From positions 1-47,265 of the forward strand of contig JAHLFB010000282.1 in the NCBI GenBank assembly GCA_018884025.1: a stretch of DNA of 47,265 bases, given 5' to 3'. Every line of letters begins with the position of its first letter. The first letter of the stretch is position 1. This DNA comes from Candidatus Phocaeicola faecipullorum (lineage in GTDB: Bacteria; Bacteroidota; Bacteroidia; Bacteroidales; Bacteroidaceae). The notes beneath the pieces were generated by a model. It ran no database searches. It had not been told where the DNA came from and was given only the letters and a program-made list of their open reading frames with translations. The position numbers were made by a program, and so were the translations under genes. Positions 37,169 to 45,358 of the stretch are shown one piece after another.

Positions 37169-39304
37169 TTATAATTTATATTTTAAGTTATATTCTTTAT
37201 CGTTAATCTTTACCATCACATCAACTCCGTCAGCATGGAAAGCTCCAGCAGTTCCACCTTCATTGTCCTTGAAACTTGCATCGAAAGTAAGTTTACTCAA
37301 CTCATCAACCTTATCAAAAGGATAAATAATAGTGATAAAACGGGCAGCACCATCTGCAGGTTTAGTGATTGAAAGCTGATAACTTGCACGAACACCATTA
37401 ACTTCTCCTATTGCGTTAGAGACAGTGGTTTCAGAAGAATTAAAGGCTAATCCATCATTCGTTTCGGCAAAAGTGCGTATAATCATATTATTGCTGTCAA
37501 AAGTAGTATATGCTCCATATTCTCTATTTTCTTTATTTAAATATTTGCTTTTTTTAGTGGCATCAGCATCAGACAGAAGATGGAAATTCAATTCTACCTT
37601 ATCAGAATTACCGTTTCCGTACCCCTCATCCACCAAGACAAAGAACTTGTTCTCTACAAAGAACACCGAACGACGATGCGTAAGATTCTGATATGACTTA
37701 TTTTCAACAACAATTAATTGTGTATTACCATTTACAACCTCATTCTTTAGCATTCCTCCATTCATAAACCCATTAGCAATAGTTTTACCATTGCAAGTCA
37801 TAGTATTGTGATTCTTCGTAGCAAGATATTGGGCACGTTCTGCATTTGATTCACTCGTTCCACCATAAGAGAAGACACCTGCATCAGGGAAAAAGTTTCT
37901 CTCATTATGATACAGGCCAAAAGTACCATTATCAGGCTGACAGTGCCATTTATTATTTACATTTTTATTATTCTTAAGCACCATCATTGTAGAAGATTTA
38001 TCCCATCCGTTTCTTAAGATATAATAACCTGCATCATCATACATCTTGAAATTATATGATGGTTTTGTACCTGACTTACCTTCGTAAGCAAACCAAAGCA
38101 ATTCTGCATCTTCCGGGAACATTTCTACATACTTTTTCAGGTTCTTGGTAAGTACACTTTTTGTCCAAGAAACAGAACGTGTATCATTAAAATTATCAAG
38201 AGTATAATTAGGATAAATTATATCCATGACAAAACGTGCAGAATTTTTCAACTGTTCAATATAATTTTCCGGGAAAATAGAAAGTTTGTTGTTTTGAGAA
38301 GCCAATTGATACGTACTGTAAAAGCCGTCAACAACACCAATATGATAGCTCGGATCCAATTCATTCTGAACACCATCATTCAAGAACTGATCTTTCACCT
38401 GCTGTCCCATAACTGTAGAACCTTCTGTCAACCATTCAGAAGCGTTCTTAAATTCAGGCATCAATATACCGGCTGTAGTTACTACACGATACATGGCAGC
38501 CTCAATATTACCACCATCTGTAAAATAATTATTACGTACACATTCCACATGATCTGAAAAGGCAAGTAAAAATTCAGATAAGAACTCTGGTGTAAAATTC
38601 ACAGACTGAATAAAATATTGTAACAGATTCATCTGATCATCCAATCGTTCTGTAGGCTGCAAACCATACCATTCTACCTGTTCTTTTGAAACCTTACCTT
38701 CCGGACATGGATAAGTTTTTAACCAATCCAAATAGGTTTCCTTCCAAGACTCAAAATACTTCTCATCTTTTGTTACCCTATATGCTTTACCTAACGCCGG
38801 AAACCACTGATGACGATGCTTCTGCGAGAAGAATTCCTGATAATCCATTCCTTCAGGCGCATAAGACCAATCTATTTTACCGTCTTTTTCAAATAAGTAA
38901 TATACAGCATTCTCACCTGTACCTGACTCCTGGAAATTACGAATATAAAAACGATGTTCCAATGCCTGATCTGCGATTCTCTGATCTGTCGCTGTAATTG
39001 ATGGATTTATCAGATTAATACGAGTGTTCACAATATTAGAACGATTACGATAATACTCTAATAATTCATAACAAGCATAATAGTCCTTACCAGCCTCATG
39101 ATAAGCCTTCACTTTCTCAAGTCCGGGATAATCAAGATTTAATTTGTCAAATAAATCCTGTTTTACAACTTCATTAGGTTTATCTTCCGGTAGAATTTCC
39201 CAATTAATATCCCCACTACCATCCAATAATTTCTCTGTGTTATCACTACAAGAAATCAGTGCAAATGCACCAATAAAGCAATAAAAAAGTTTTTTCATAT
39301 ACAT
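37169..39304 (-). CDS. Heparin/heparan sulfate lyase, PL12 family (surface lipoprotein)
   Basis: 711 residues with lipobox LISC (Cys 19) followed by SDNTEK, fitting surface display. After a short linker comes NLDYPGLEKVKAYH, the shared PL12 start. Catalytic-site counterparts are the Asn in DGGNIEAAMYR, LDPSYHIGV, and the His in KWHCQPDNGTFGL; a heparinase II/III domain and beta-sandwich follow. It is probably the endo-acting surface enzyme, as BT4662 is in the similar B. thetaiotaomicron locus (recalled). First intact gene of the PUL transcript, 10 nt before the SGBP gene. A second ATG two codons later (39298) is also possible. Confidence 0.9.
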   Translation of the reverse strand: MYMKKLFYCFIGAFALISCSDNTEKLLDGSGDINWEILPEDKPNEVVKQDLFDKLNLDYPGLEKVKAYHEAGKDYYACYELLEYYRNRSNIVNTRINLINPSITATDQRIADQALEHRFYIRNFQESGTGENAVYYLFEKDGKIDWSYAPEGMDYQEFFSQKHRHQWFPALGKAYRVTKDEKYFESWKETYLDWLKTYPCPEGKVSKEQVEWYGLQPTERLDDQMNLLQYFIQSVNFTPEFLSEFLLAFSDHVECVRNNYFTDGGNIEAAMYRVVTTAGILMPEFKNASEWLTEGSTVMGQQVKDQFLNDGVQNELDPSYHIGVVDGFYSTYQLASQNNKLSIFPENYIEQLKNSARFVMDIIYPNYTLDNFNDTRSVSWTKSVLTKNLKKYVEMFPEDAELLWFAYEGKSGTKPSYNFKMYDDAGYYILRNGWDKSSTMMVLKNNKNVNNKWHCQPDNGTFGLYHNERNFFPDAGVFSYGGTSESNAERAQYLATKNHNTMTCNGKTIANGFMNGGMLKNEVVNGNTQLIVVENKSYQNLTHRRSVFFVENKFFVLVDEGYGNGNSDKVELNFHLLSDADATKKSKYLNKENREYGAYTTFDSNNMIIRTFAETNDGLAFNSSETTVSNAIGEVNGVRASYQLSITKPADGAARFITIIYPFDKVDELSKLTFDASFKDNEGGTAGAFHADGVDVMVKINDKEYNLKYKL

Positions 39305-39465
39305 TTTTTCTTAATGGTTAATAAAGTTATACCCACCTATTATAATAAACTAAACACAATTCTAAATACTGGACTCCCAATCCTTTCAAATTCATTTCGC
39401 TAAGTTAATTACATAAATATTAAAAATTAAGTTTTCTTATTTCTATTTTCATTAATCACATATTG

Positions 39466-39473
39466 CAAAGTTG
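39466..39473 (-). promoter_or_regulatory. Putative -7 element of the main PUL transcript
   Basis: CAACTTTG on the minus strand differs from TAnnTTTG in one position. The predicted leader is about 155 nt. Its distance of 74 bp to the first half-site is the same as at the degraded PL12 promoter. Confidence 0.4.
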
Positions 39474-39539
39474 TAGAAAATTAAAGACTATTAAGGTTTA
39501 ACTTGTGCCAGTTAATTACAAGTCTGTCCAATATATTTC

Positions 39540-39572
39540 AATATTGTACAAAATCATTTTAATTTTGTGTAA
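39540..39572. promoter_or_regulatory. Candidate operator, two half-sites 21 bp apart (main PUL promoter)
   Basis: AATATTGTACAA (39540-39551) and AATTTTGTGTAA (39561-39572) are direct repeats with 21-bp spacing, two helical turns, as expected for AraC-type DNA-binding domains. The whole segment is nearly identical to 40581-40613. Confidence 0.6.
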
Positions 39573-39654
39573 CATAAATTCCAAGCATACAAATAGTCAT
39601 AAAATCAAGTTTATTTCAGCGGATGAGAGAAGCTGTAAGTTTCCCTTTGTCAAT

Positions 39655-40487
39655 TTAATCCGTCACTCCTGTTATATCACCTTCCAAACTTTTCTTCACG
39701 CTTCCGATACTTATCTTTACACCTATTTTCCCTTTGGAATATCCACCATCTGTAAATTTTGCATCTATTTCAGGATATTCATTTACAGAAGTTACAGGAT
39801 ATATCACAGTGATATATCTCACCGGAGTGGTATCTGTTTTCTTCACATCGTACGATATGGATGTACGCTGTGTCTTTTCATTATATTTCACGGATTGCCA
39901 TCCCTCTTTCTCATTCATAGTGATTGCATGGTCCGAAAAGCATTGTAACTTTACATTGCTATTACCTCTATAATTTGTATATATTGCATTCTCTTCTTTT
40001 ACAAGGCTGACATCCGATGGTGTCTCACACATCTGAAAGTTAAGGTTAATCGTACCCTTTGCATATCCTACGGCCTCGTCAACGAGTACAAAATATTTCT
40101 TATCAACGAAAAATACTGTACGTATGTATTTGAGATTTGAGTAATGCTGTTTTTTCAACTGACTCTATGCAAAGCAATAGTTTTCACATTCAGCAGTAGT
40201 TCCGTTTTTCCGACTCATCGTTTTTTATCCAGTCAAGGTATTGGAAAATCCATTCTTTAGCATACCTTTAGATTTCCAAGCCCTGGATACTCTAAATTCA
40301 GGAGTGAGAGAACGTCCTTGTATTCAGCATTTTCATCATCCGTTCCATCATCAGGAGTATCATCTTCCCCTGCCCCATCCGGTATCTCGGAAAGGATATT
40401 ATTTTCATTGTCACCGGGTATAACAGTTTCATTCTGACGGGAACATGATATAATAAGGAATAATATAAGCAGATAGCCTTTTTTCAT
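39655..40487 (-). pseudogene. Degraded PL12 lyase lipoprotein (two internal deletions)
   Basis: Three separated remains of one PL12 gene in order. (a) From ATG 40487, a lipoprotein signal with lipobox ISC, an acidic linker, and NLEYPGLGNLK, then a stop. (b) After a jump of about 110 codons in another frame, AKEWIFQYLDWIKND, matching KEWVFQYMDWIKK of the intact PL12. (c) After a much larger jump, NLKYIRTVFFVDKKYFVLVDEAVG and the C-terminal beta-sandwich to 39655. The whole catalytic toroid, the HCQPDNGTF motif and most of the lyase domain are missing, so no activity is expected. The signal peptide and upstream operator are intact. Confidence 0.88.
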
Positions 40488-40580
40488 AATAAAGTCTGTT
40501 TTGTTACAAAGGTCGCTCATTTTATCATTAAACAATTCCCGGATTGTTTTAGTTCATTATTATAACAGACTTAATATTTA

Positions 40581-40613
40581 AATTTTGTGCAAAATAGTTT
40601 TAATTTTGTGCAA
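40581..40613. promoter_or_regulatory. Candidate operator, two half-sites 21 bp apart (degraded PL12 promoter)
   Basis: AATTTTGTGCAA occurs exactly twice, at 40581 and 40602. The first copy is 74 bp from a -7-like element (40507), the same distance as at the main PUL promoter. Confidence 0.6.
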
Positions 40614-40693
40614 TGCAAAACATGAAGTATCATTATGTTTGATTTTTGACCGGAGAATGGACAAATACAGCCAAATTCCGGGAATAAAAAAAC

Positions 40694-40744
40694 GACGAAG
40701 CATTTCAACACGAATGACGAAGCATTTTAGTTCAAACGACGAAG
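40694..40744. repeat. Three-unit GACGAAG repeat, 22-bp period
   Basis: GACGAAG starts at 40694, 40716 and 40738, exactly 22 bp apart, with AGCATTT or AGAGTTT after each unit. The same period is seen at 7281-7309 with the opposite orientation relative to the neighbouring operon. Confidence 0.7.
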
Positions 40745-40784
40745 AGTTTATTTTTAAGGTTTAAAGGGCCATGAATCTATTAAT

Positions 40785-40828
40785 AAAAAAATAGGTTCAC
40801 AGGATTTTTGAACCTTTGAACCTATTTT
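40785..40828 (-). terminator. Terminator of the three-lipoprotein operon
   Basis: AAAATAGGTTCA-type arms (40788-40799 and 40817-40828) form a 12-bp stem. On the minus strand the stem is followed by T residues. It starts 53 nt after the last gene. The loop contains a further TGAACC copy, so alternative pairing is possible. Confidence 0.8.
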
Positions 40829-40880
40829 CATTCGTTACGGTTTCTACAACAAATGCTGAAAGATATCCGCAACTAAAATA

Positions 40881-43112
40881 TCAATATATGTATTCCACAT
40901 CAGATTTCTTGAATCTAAGGATACGGGTATCATTCGGACCTGCCGAGTTCTTCGACGGATAAAGACCGCCCATTCCACCAACAAAAAACCATCCCTGTCC
41001 ATCTGAAGGATTATGAACGGCAATCAACAGATTATTGTAATGGCCATGATTTATACCATTATCATTCCACTGCGGACTTGAGCCATACCACACTATCGGT
41101 TCATACTCTGTCTCCGACTGGTTATACATAGATATATAAATAAGATCTGTCAGTGACACTGTTCCTACTGTAACATCGTTTCTTCTGCGTTGCCTGCGCT
41201 GTATGGTAGTACTTCCATTCCAGGCTGTAGTATGCGAACCGTCCCACATAAGCCAAATAGTTCCGCTTGTAGAATTGAATACTCTTTCAAAATTCTCCAT
41301 TGATGGCAATTCATAGCCGTCAGGAGCCAGAGCCTTAGCGTCTATCTTATTTATATGCTCTGTACTTGAAGAATAACCTTCCAGTTTCGCCACTCCTCCA
41401 TCGTCTATTACCTGAAGTCCTTGCGAACTCTTACCCTGGTAATTCCATTTCCAGAGATTGAAGAACTCATCAGCCGTACAGTCTCTCAAATAATCAAATA
41501 CTGTCTTACCGGCCATTGCCGCAGGATCTGCCGATGAAAGAATCTGTTCTGAAAAGTTTTTAGCATCACCTCTGGCATTATACTTACACCACCACACATC
41601 ATTAAGCTTTGTAACAGGCAACCCCCAGTTACGGCGTGAGATAACGAATTCCTCTCTTTCAGAGCCATCAGCCGAGTTACTTATTACTATACGTGCCTTC
41701 TGTACTCTGCCGTTTGCAGTCTTGTCGTTAGGACGCCATCCTCCAATCACACGTACCCTCTGACCTGATGCATCAAGCTTCACCCATTCGTCTTCTCCTT
41801 CATCGTACTCAACAGTTATCGACTTCGATTCCGGAACAGTAAAGACACCAAGCTCATTATCTATGTATTTTGCGAAATCGAATGATGCACTGTCCTCAAA
41901 ATGTATCAGTCCTTCCAGTTTAACGGGATGTTCAGACATTACAACATTTATATAATCATCAGCATAATTCTCATTCAATCCTTTACGATGAAACATAAGT
42001 TTTCTCTCTACACGCTCCATGCCAGGATACCATATTTTCTTTTTTAGACGAAACAGATTCTTTCCTACATTCTCCGCACCTCCTATACGCTCCACTGTCA
42101 TCGGGAACTCAGGATCGGCTATCAGCTCCAATTCATCGTCGCAGTCAACAGAGAGAATGAAATCCGAAGCATAGTGTGACAATACTATACCCCTGCGGTC
42201 TGCATCCACCTCTGTATTTGCAGGGAATGATGTTCCTTCTACGTCCACTGTCAGACCTCTTTCGTTTGGTCCCAGATTGAAGTCACCTCCGTTTTCCCAG
42301 TCTGTCACACTTAGAGTTACGTCAGCCTGTACAGATGCTTTAAACACATTGATAGTATAGACACAGTTTCTCTTTAGCGTAGAAGGCAAAGCTACTTCTT
42401 TCTCCACAGTTTCGCCATCTACATTTATAGTCAGCACTGCAGAGATATTCTCCGATGCCTGTTCGCACAGATAAGCCACCCCGTATGTGCTGCCGGTAAG
42501 AGGAGATTCTATGACTGGAGTAACATCGTTGTAACCTGTACTTTCCGGTGATTCTACTGTATGACGACGGTTCAGATACGACTTCTGCGCCACATTTCTG
42601 AACATGATAGCCGATACGGACAAATCGTGTTCTCCTGAAACATTGACATCTATACGTGCCACTCCCCTGTTAAGCTGAAGAACTCCATGTGAGACATCTG
42701 ACAGGTCAATAACTCCACTCGTATATGTCAGGTTCACACCTCCCGCATGTGGTATTGTGGTTGACAGCCATTCCTCCTCAGTCATACCGATATCATAAAA
42801 GGAAGCGGAATTGTTTCCTTCAATATTGGCAACCATATAAAGGCGTCCCTTGCTGTCATCTATCTTGATACCGGCCAAAGGGTCTATATAAGGATAAACG
42901 CGTGTCATAACACCATTTTCAAAAAGACAGGCATGAAGTATTCCTATCTCCTTTGTTTCTGCTGTTTCATCATTTCCGGAAGTATAGTTATATGATGCCA
43001 CGCGTGGCAATATAACAGAATCTGCTCCATTCAGCTCGTTAGTCACTTCTGTATCTGCACATGATATTACAGCAAGCGAAATCATTATGGCAAATATGTT
43101 CTTTATGGACAT
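40881..43112 (-). CDS. Mfa2/FimB-like surface lipoprotein with FISUMP-like C-terminus (A)
   Basis: 743 residues from ATG 43112, chosen because it gives a clean lipoprotein signal (VISC, Cys 18) and lies 23 nt after the preceding stop; the longer frame starts inside the previous gene. The N-terminal about 280 residues resemble fimbrial anchor proteins (VARIDVNVSGEHDLSVSAIMFRNV; CVYTINVFKASVQADVTLSVTDWENG). The middle contains beta-rich domains (VDADRRGIVLSHY; VRVIGGWRPNDKTANGRVQKARI). The C-terminal part, with WWCKYNARGD and APDGYELPS, resembles FISUMP-type domains (Fibrobacter paralogous domain). Paralogue of the next gene upstream. Probably a surface adhesin or fimbrial tip component; no partner fimbrillin lies in the window. 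Confidence 0.75.
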   Translation of the reverse strand: MSIKNIFAIMISLAVISCADTEVTNELNGADSVILPRVASYNYTSGNDETAETKEIGILHACLFENGVMTRVYPYIDPLAGIKIDDSKGRLYMVANIEGNNSASFYDIGMTEEEWLSTTIPHAGGVNLTYTSGVIDLSDVSHGVLQLNRGVARIDVNVSGEHDLSVSAIMFRNVAQKSYLNRRHTVESPESTGYNDVTPVIESPLTGSTYGVAYLCEQASENISAVLTINVDGETVEKEVALPSTLKRNCVYTINVFKASVQADVTLSVTDWENGGDFNLGPNERGLTVDVEGTSFPANTEVDADRRGIVLSHYASDFILSVDCDDELELIADPEFPMTVERIGGAENVGKNLFRLKKKIWYPGMERVERKLMFHRKGLNENYADDYINVVMSEHPVKLEGLIHFEDSASFDFAKYIDNELGVFTVPESKSITVEYDEGEDEWVKLDASGQRVRVIGGWRPNDKTANGRVQKARIVISNSADGSEREEFVISRRNWGLPVTKLNDVWWCKYNARGDAKNFSEQILSSADPAAMAGKTVFDYLRDCTADEFFNLWKWNYQGKSSQGLQVIDDGGVAKLEGYSSSTEHINKIDAKALAPDGYELPSMENFERVFNSTSGTIWLMWDGSHTTAWNGSTTIQRRQRRRNDVTVGTVSLTDLIYISMYNQSETEYEPIVWYGSSPQWNDNGINHGHYNNLLIAVHNPSDGQGWFFVGGMGGLYPSKNSAGPNDTRILRFKKSDVEYIY

Positions 43113-43135
43113 GTTTTTTTTATTTACTGAATTAA

Positions 43136-45328
43136 TTAATAAATATATTCGACAGGGGTTTTCACACATCTTATGGTTCTGGTTTTTACCGCATTGCTTG
43201 CAGCGAACTTGAACCAGTTTCCTCTGCCGTCACTCTTAGAATAACCTTCGATAAGCCATGTACTGCCGGAATTACCGTATGTGGCAAACTGAATCATCTT
43301 TTTCGATATACCTGTTTCACTCCATTGATGACCGAAACCGCATAATACAAGGTGCTCTCCTTCATATTCAAAATCGTAGAAGGTAACATTTCCGTAGTCA
43401 TAACCCAGAAACATGGCCTCTCTCTCTACTACAGAGAAATTCAGTCGCTGTCCCAAACCATTATTGAATGCACCCGGATTATAATAGCCTAAATTACAGT
43501 TATTACCCCAGTTGAAGAATCTGTAATCGTTATAATCCGGTATTTCATAGCCGTCAGGAGCCATATAACCAGGATTCAATGTACCGAAATTATCTGTTTT
43601 CGTCGAATATCCCTCAAAAAGAAATCCTGTTCCGTCATTATTTAATTTCAAGCCATCGCGGTTGCCGGCCTGATACTGATCGCCAAGAATATTCAGAAAC
43701 TCATCATCCGTACATCCAGTCAGATAGTCTGCAACACTTCCACCACGTGCTGGATCGTTTGAAACCAGAATCTGGTCTGTAAATTCTTTCACGTTTCCAC
43801 GAAGATTGTATTTACACCACCATGTACCGTTTATGTTTACCACAGGAAGTCCCCAATTCTGTCTCTTAACCGTATAGGTTTCGTTATGCACGCCAGACAC
43901 GTCGGATATCAAAATTCTTGCTTCTTGTATTCTTCCATCGGCCTCAGCATCATTCGGGCGCCATCCTCCCAGAATACGGTATGTGCCATCCGCTGTTTCC
44001 TCCAGTTTCATCCACTCCGGTGAGTTATCGTCGAATTCCAGTCTTATCACCTTATCATCCGGAACACTCATTACAGCCAGTTCACCGTCTATATATCGTC
44101 CGAAATCGCAAACGTAATCATCATCAAAATTCAACTGCCCCTGCATCTTAACCGGATTTGCCAGAAATACAAGAACAACTCTACCTCGTAATGCATCACC
44201 GTTATGTACATTAACATACATATAGCCTTCCACACTACCAATCATCTTATTATTGCAGCTCACATTCAAGCTGCACAAATTATCAAGATTTACGGAACGA
44301 GAAACAGTGACATCAACACCTTTCACCAAGCCATCCACACTCACAGTAGAACCTTCCTCACCGCTTATGGCAAGACTGAAGTTTGTCTTCCATGATGGTA
44401 TAAAAACAGAATCACGTGTCTCATTCACCCTAACGCCATCGTCCAGTAGTGAGTTCTCAACATCCACAAGCGCATTTGCAAGTCCGTCTGAAGTTGTTCC
44501 GTCGCCTTCCAGCCAGGAAGCTTCAATAACTTTCACCCTAAAGTCTTCACCGTCAGCATATACTTTAAGAGTATAAACCTTATTGCGTGATATGTCCGGC
44601 AAAACAGTTTTCAGCCTGTGCCATGAGCCTGAAGATGTAACCATTATTTCTACTTCAAAGCTCTTACCTTCCTGGTGCGGAAGATAAAACAACGTTTCTT
44701 CAGCAGCCGTCAGAGGACTGTCAGCATAATCTTTCACCATATCTACCGGCTGAGGGATATCTCCGCCATTGCCTCCTTCAATTACATAACCTTCAGGACA
44801 TACATTCTTTACCTTTACACTATTCACCGCAAGGTTATTGATTGGAGAGCTTATATCTATTCTCGCTACAGAACGTTTCATTGCTACTGCTACAGATGAT
44901 GTCTGTCGGTTTATAGTTGACATACCGGACAAAAACATTCCACCTGATACCATCTCATCGGCTCCGGCAATCATTGCCTGGAAATCTGATTCAGAGGTCA
45001 CGCCTACTTCAAAACCACGACCGGAAACAAGATTTCCTGCATTAATCATAAAATACACATTACCACTCATGGCAGAAGGCTTAAGAGACACTACTCCATC
45101 TGTTCCCGGCTCAAGTGTATCAAACACCTCCGTTAATATTCCACCATCGAAACGATATGCCGACACATTCTCTACAGCGTCAGTTTCTGAGCCAGAAGTG
45201 CTGAGCAATGACAGTCTGGCAGCTACAACATCACCTGATGAATTCCCGGAAGGAATACTGTCATCACTGCACGAATAAAGAAAAATCAATAATAATGCAG
45301 ATAATATATTTATAAGTCTTACTCCCAT
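43136..45328 (-). CDS. Mfa2/FimB-like surface lipoprotein with FISUMP-like C-terminus (B)
   Basis: 730 residues with lipobox LYSC (Cys 20) followed by SDDSIPSG, a typical surface-export signal. Same order of parts as gene A: an anchor-like N-terminal half (SVARIDISSPINNLAVNSVKVKNV; NKVYTLKVYADGEDFRVKVIEASW), the marker segment RILGGWRPNDAEADGRIQEAR, then WWCKYNLRGNVKEF and MAPDGYEIPDYNDYRFF. Both genes end in a VEYIY tail, which suggests tandem duplication followed by divergence. The operon order is peptidase, B, A. Confidence 0.75.
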   Translation of the reverse strand: MGVRLINILSALLLIFLYSCSDDSIPSGNSSGDVVAARLSLLSTSGSETDAVENVSAYRFDGGILTEVFDTLEPGTDGVVSLKPSAMSGNVYFMINAGNLVSGRGFEVGVTSESDFQAMIAGADEMVSGGMFLSGMSTINRQTSSVAVAMKRSVARIDISSPINNLAVNSVKVKNVCPEGYVIEGGNGGDIPQPVDMVKDYADSPLTAAEETLFYLPHQEGKSFEVEIMVTSSGSWHRLKTVLPDISRNKVYTLKVYADGEDFRVKVIEASWLEGDGTTSDGLANALVDVENSLLDDGVRVNETRDSVFIPSWKTNFSLAISGEEGSTVSVDGLVKGVDVTVSRSVNLDNLCSLNVSCNNKMIGSVEGYMYVNVHNGDALRGRVVLVFLANPVKMQGQLNFDDDYVCDFGRYIDGELAVMSVPDDKVIRLEFDDNSPEWMKLEETADGTYRILGGWRPNDAEADGRIQEARILISDVSGVHNETYTVKRQNWGLPVVNINGTWWCKYNLRGNVKEFTDQILVSNDPARGGSVADYLTGCTDDEFLNILGDQYQAGNRDGLKLNNDGTGFLFEGYSTKTDNFGTLNPGYMAPDGYEIPDYNDYRFFNWGNNCNLGYYNPGAFNNGLGQRLNFSVVEREAMFLGYDYGNVTFYDFEYEGEHLVLCGFGHQWSETGISKKMIQFATYGNSGSTWLIEGYSKSDGRGNWFKFAASNAVKTRTIRCVKTPVEYIY

Positions 45329-45358
45329 ATTAAAATATTGTTTGTGATGATTCTCATA

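Larger units (their letters stand above)
39305..39654. other. Promoter region of the PUL (gene-free)
   Basis: 350 AT-rich nt between the first intact PL12 and the degraded PL12. Holds a -7-like CAACTTTG (minus strand, 39466-39473) and the half-site pair 39540-39572. No credible gene. Confidence 0.6.
40488..40880. other. Gene-free region between PUL and lipoprotein operon
   Basis: 393 nt with no credible gene. Contains a -7-like GACCTTTG (minus, 40507-40514), the half-site pair 40581-40613, the three-unit GACGAAG repeat 40694-40744 and a minus-strand terminator 40785-40828. Confidence 0.65.

Noticed and set aside
39505-39948. 147-residue plus-strand frame over the PL12 remnant
   Set aside because: Antisense to the recognisable PL12 C-terminus; hydrophobic composition comes from the antisense strand.
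40694-40744. Possible CRISPR fragment
   Set aside because: The repeated unit is only about 7-10 bp with 22-bp period; no long repeats, spacers or cas genes.
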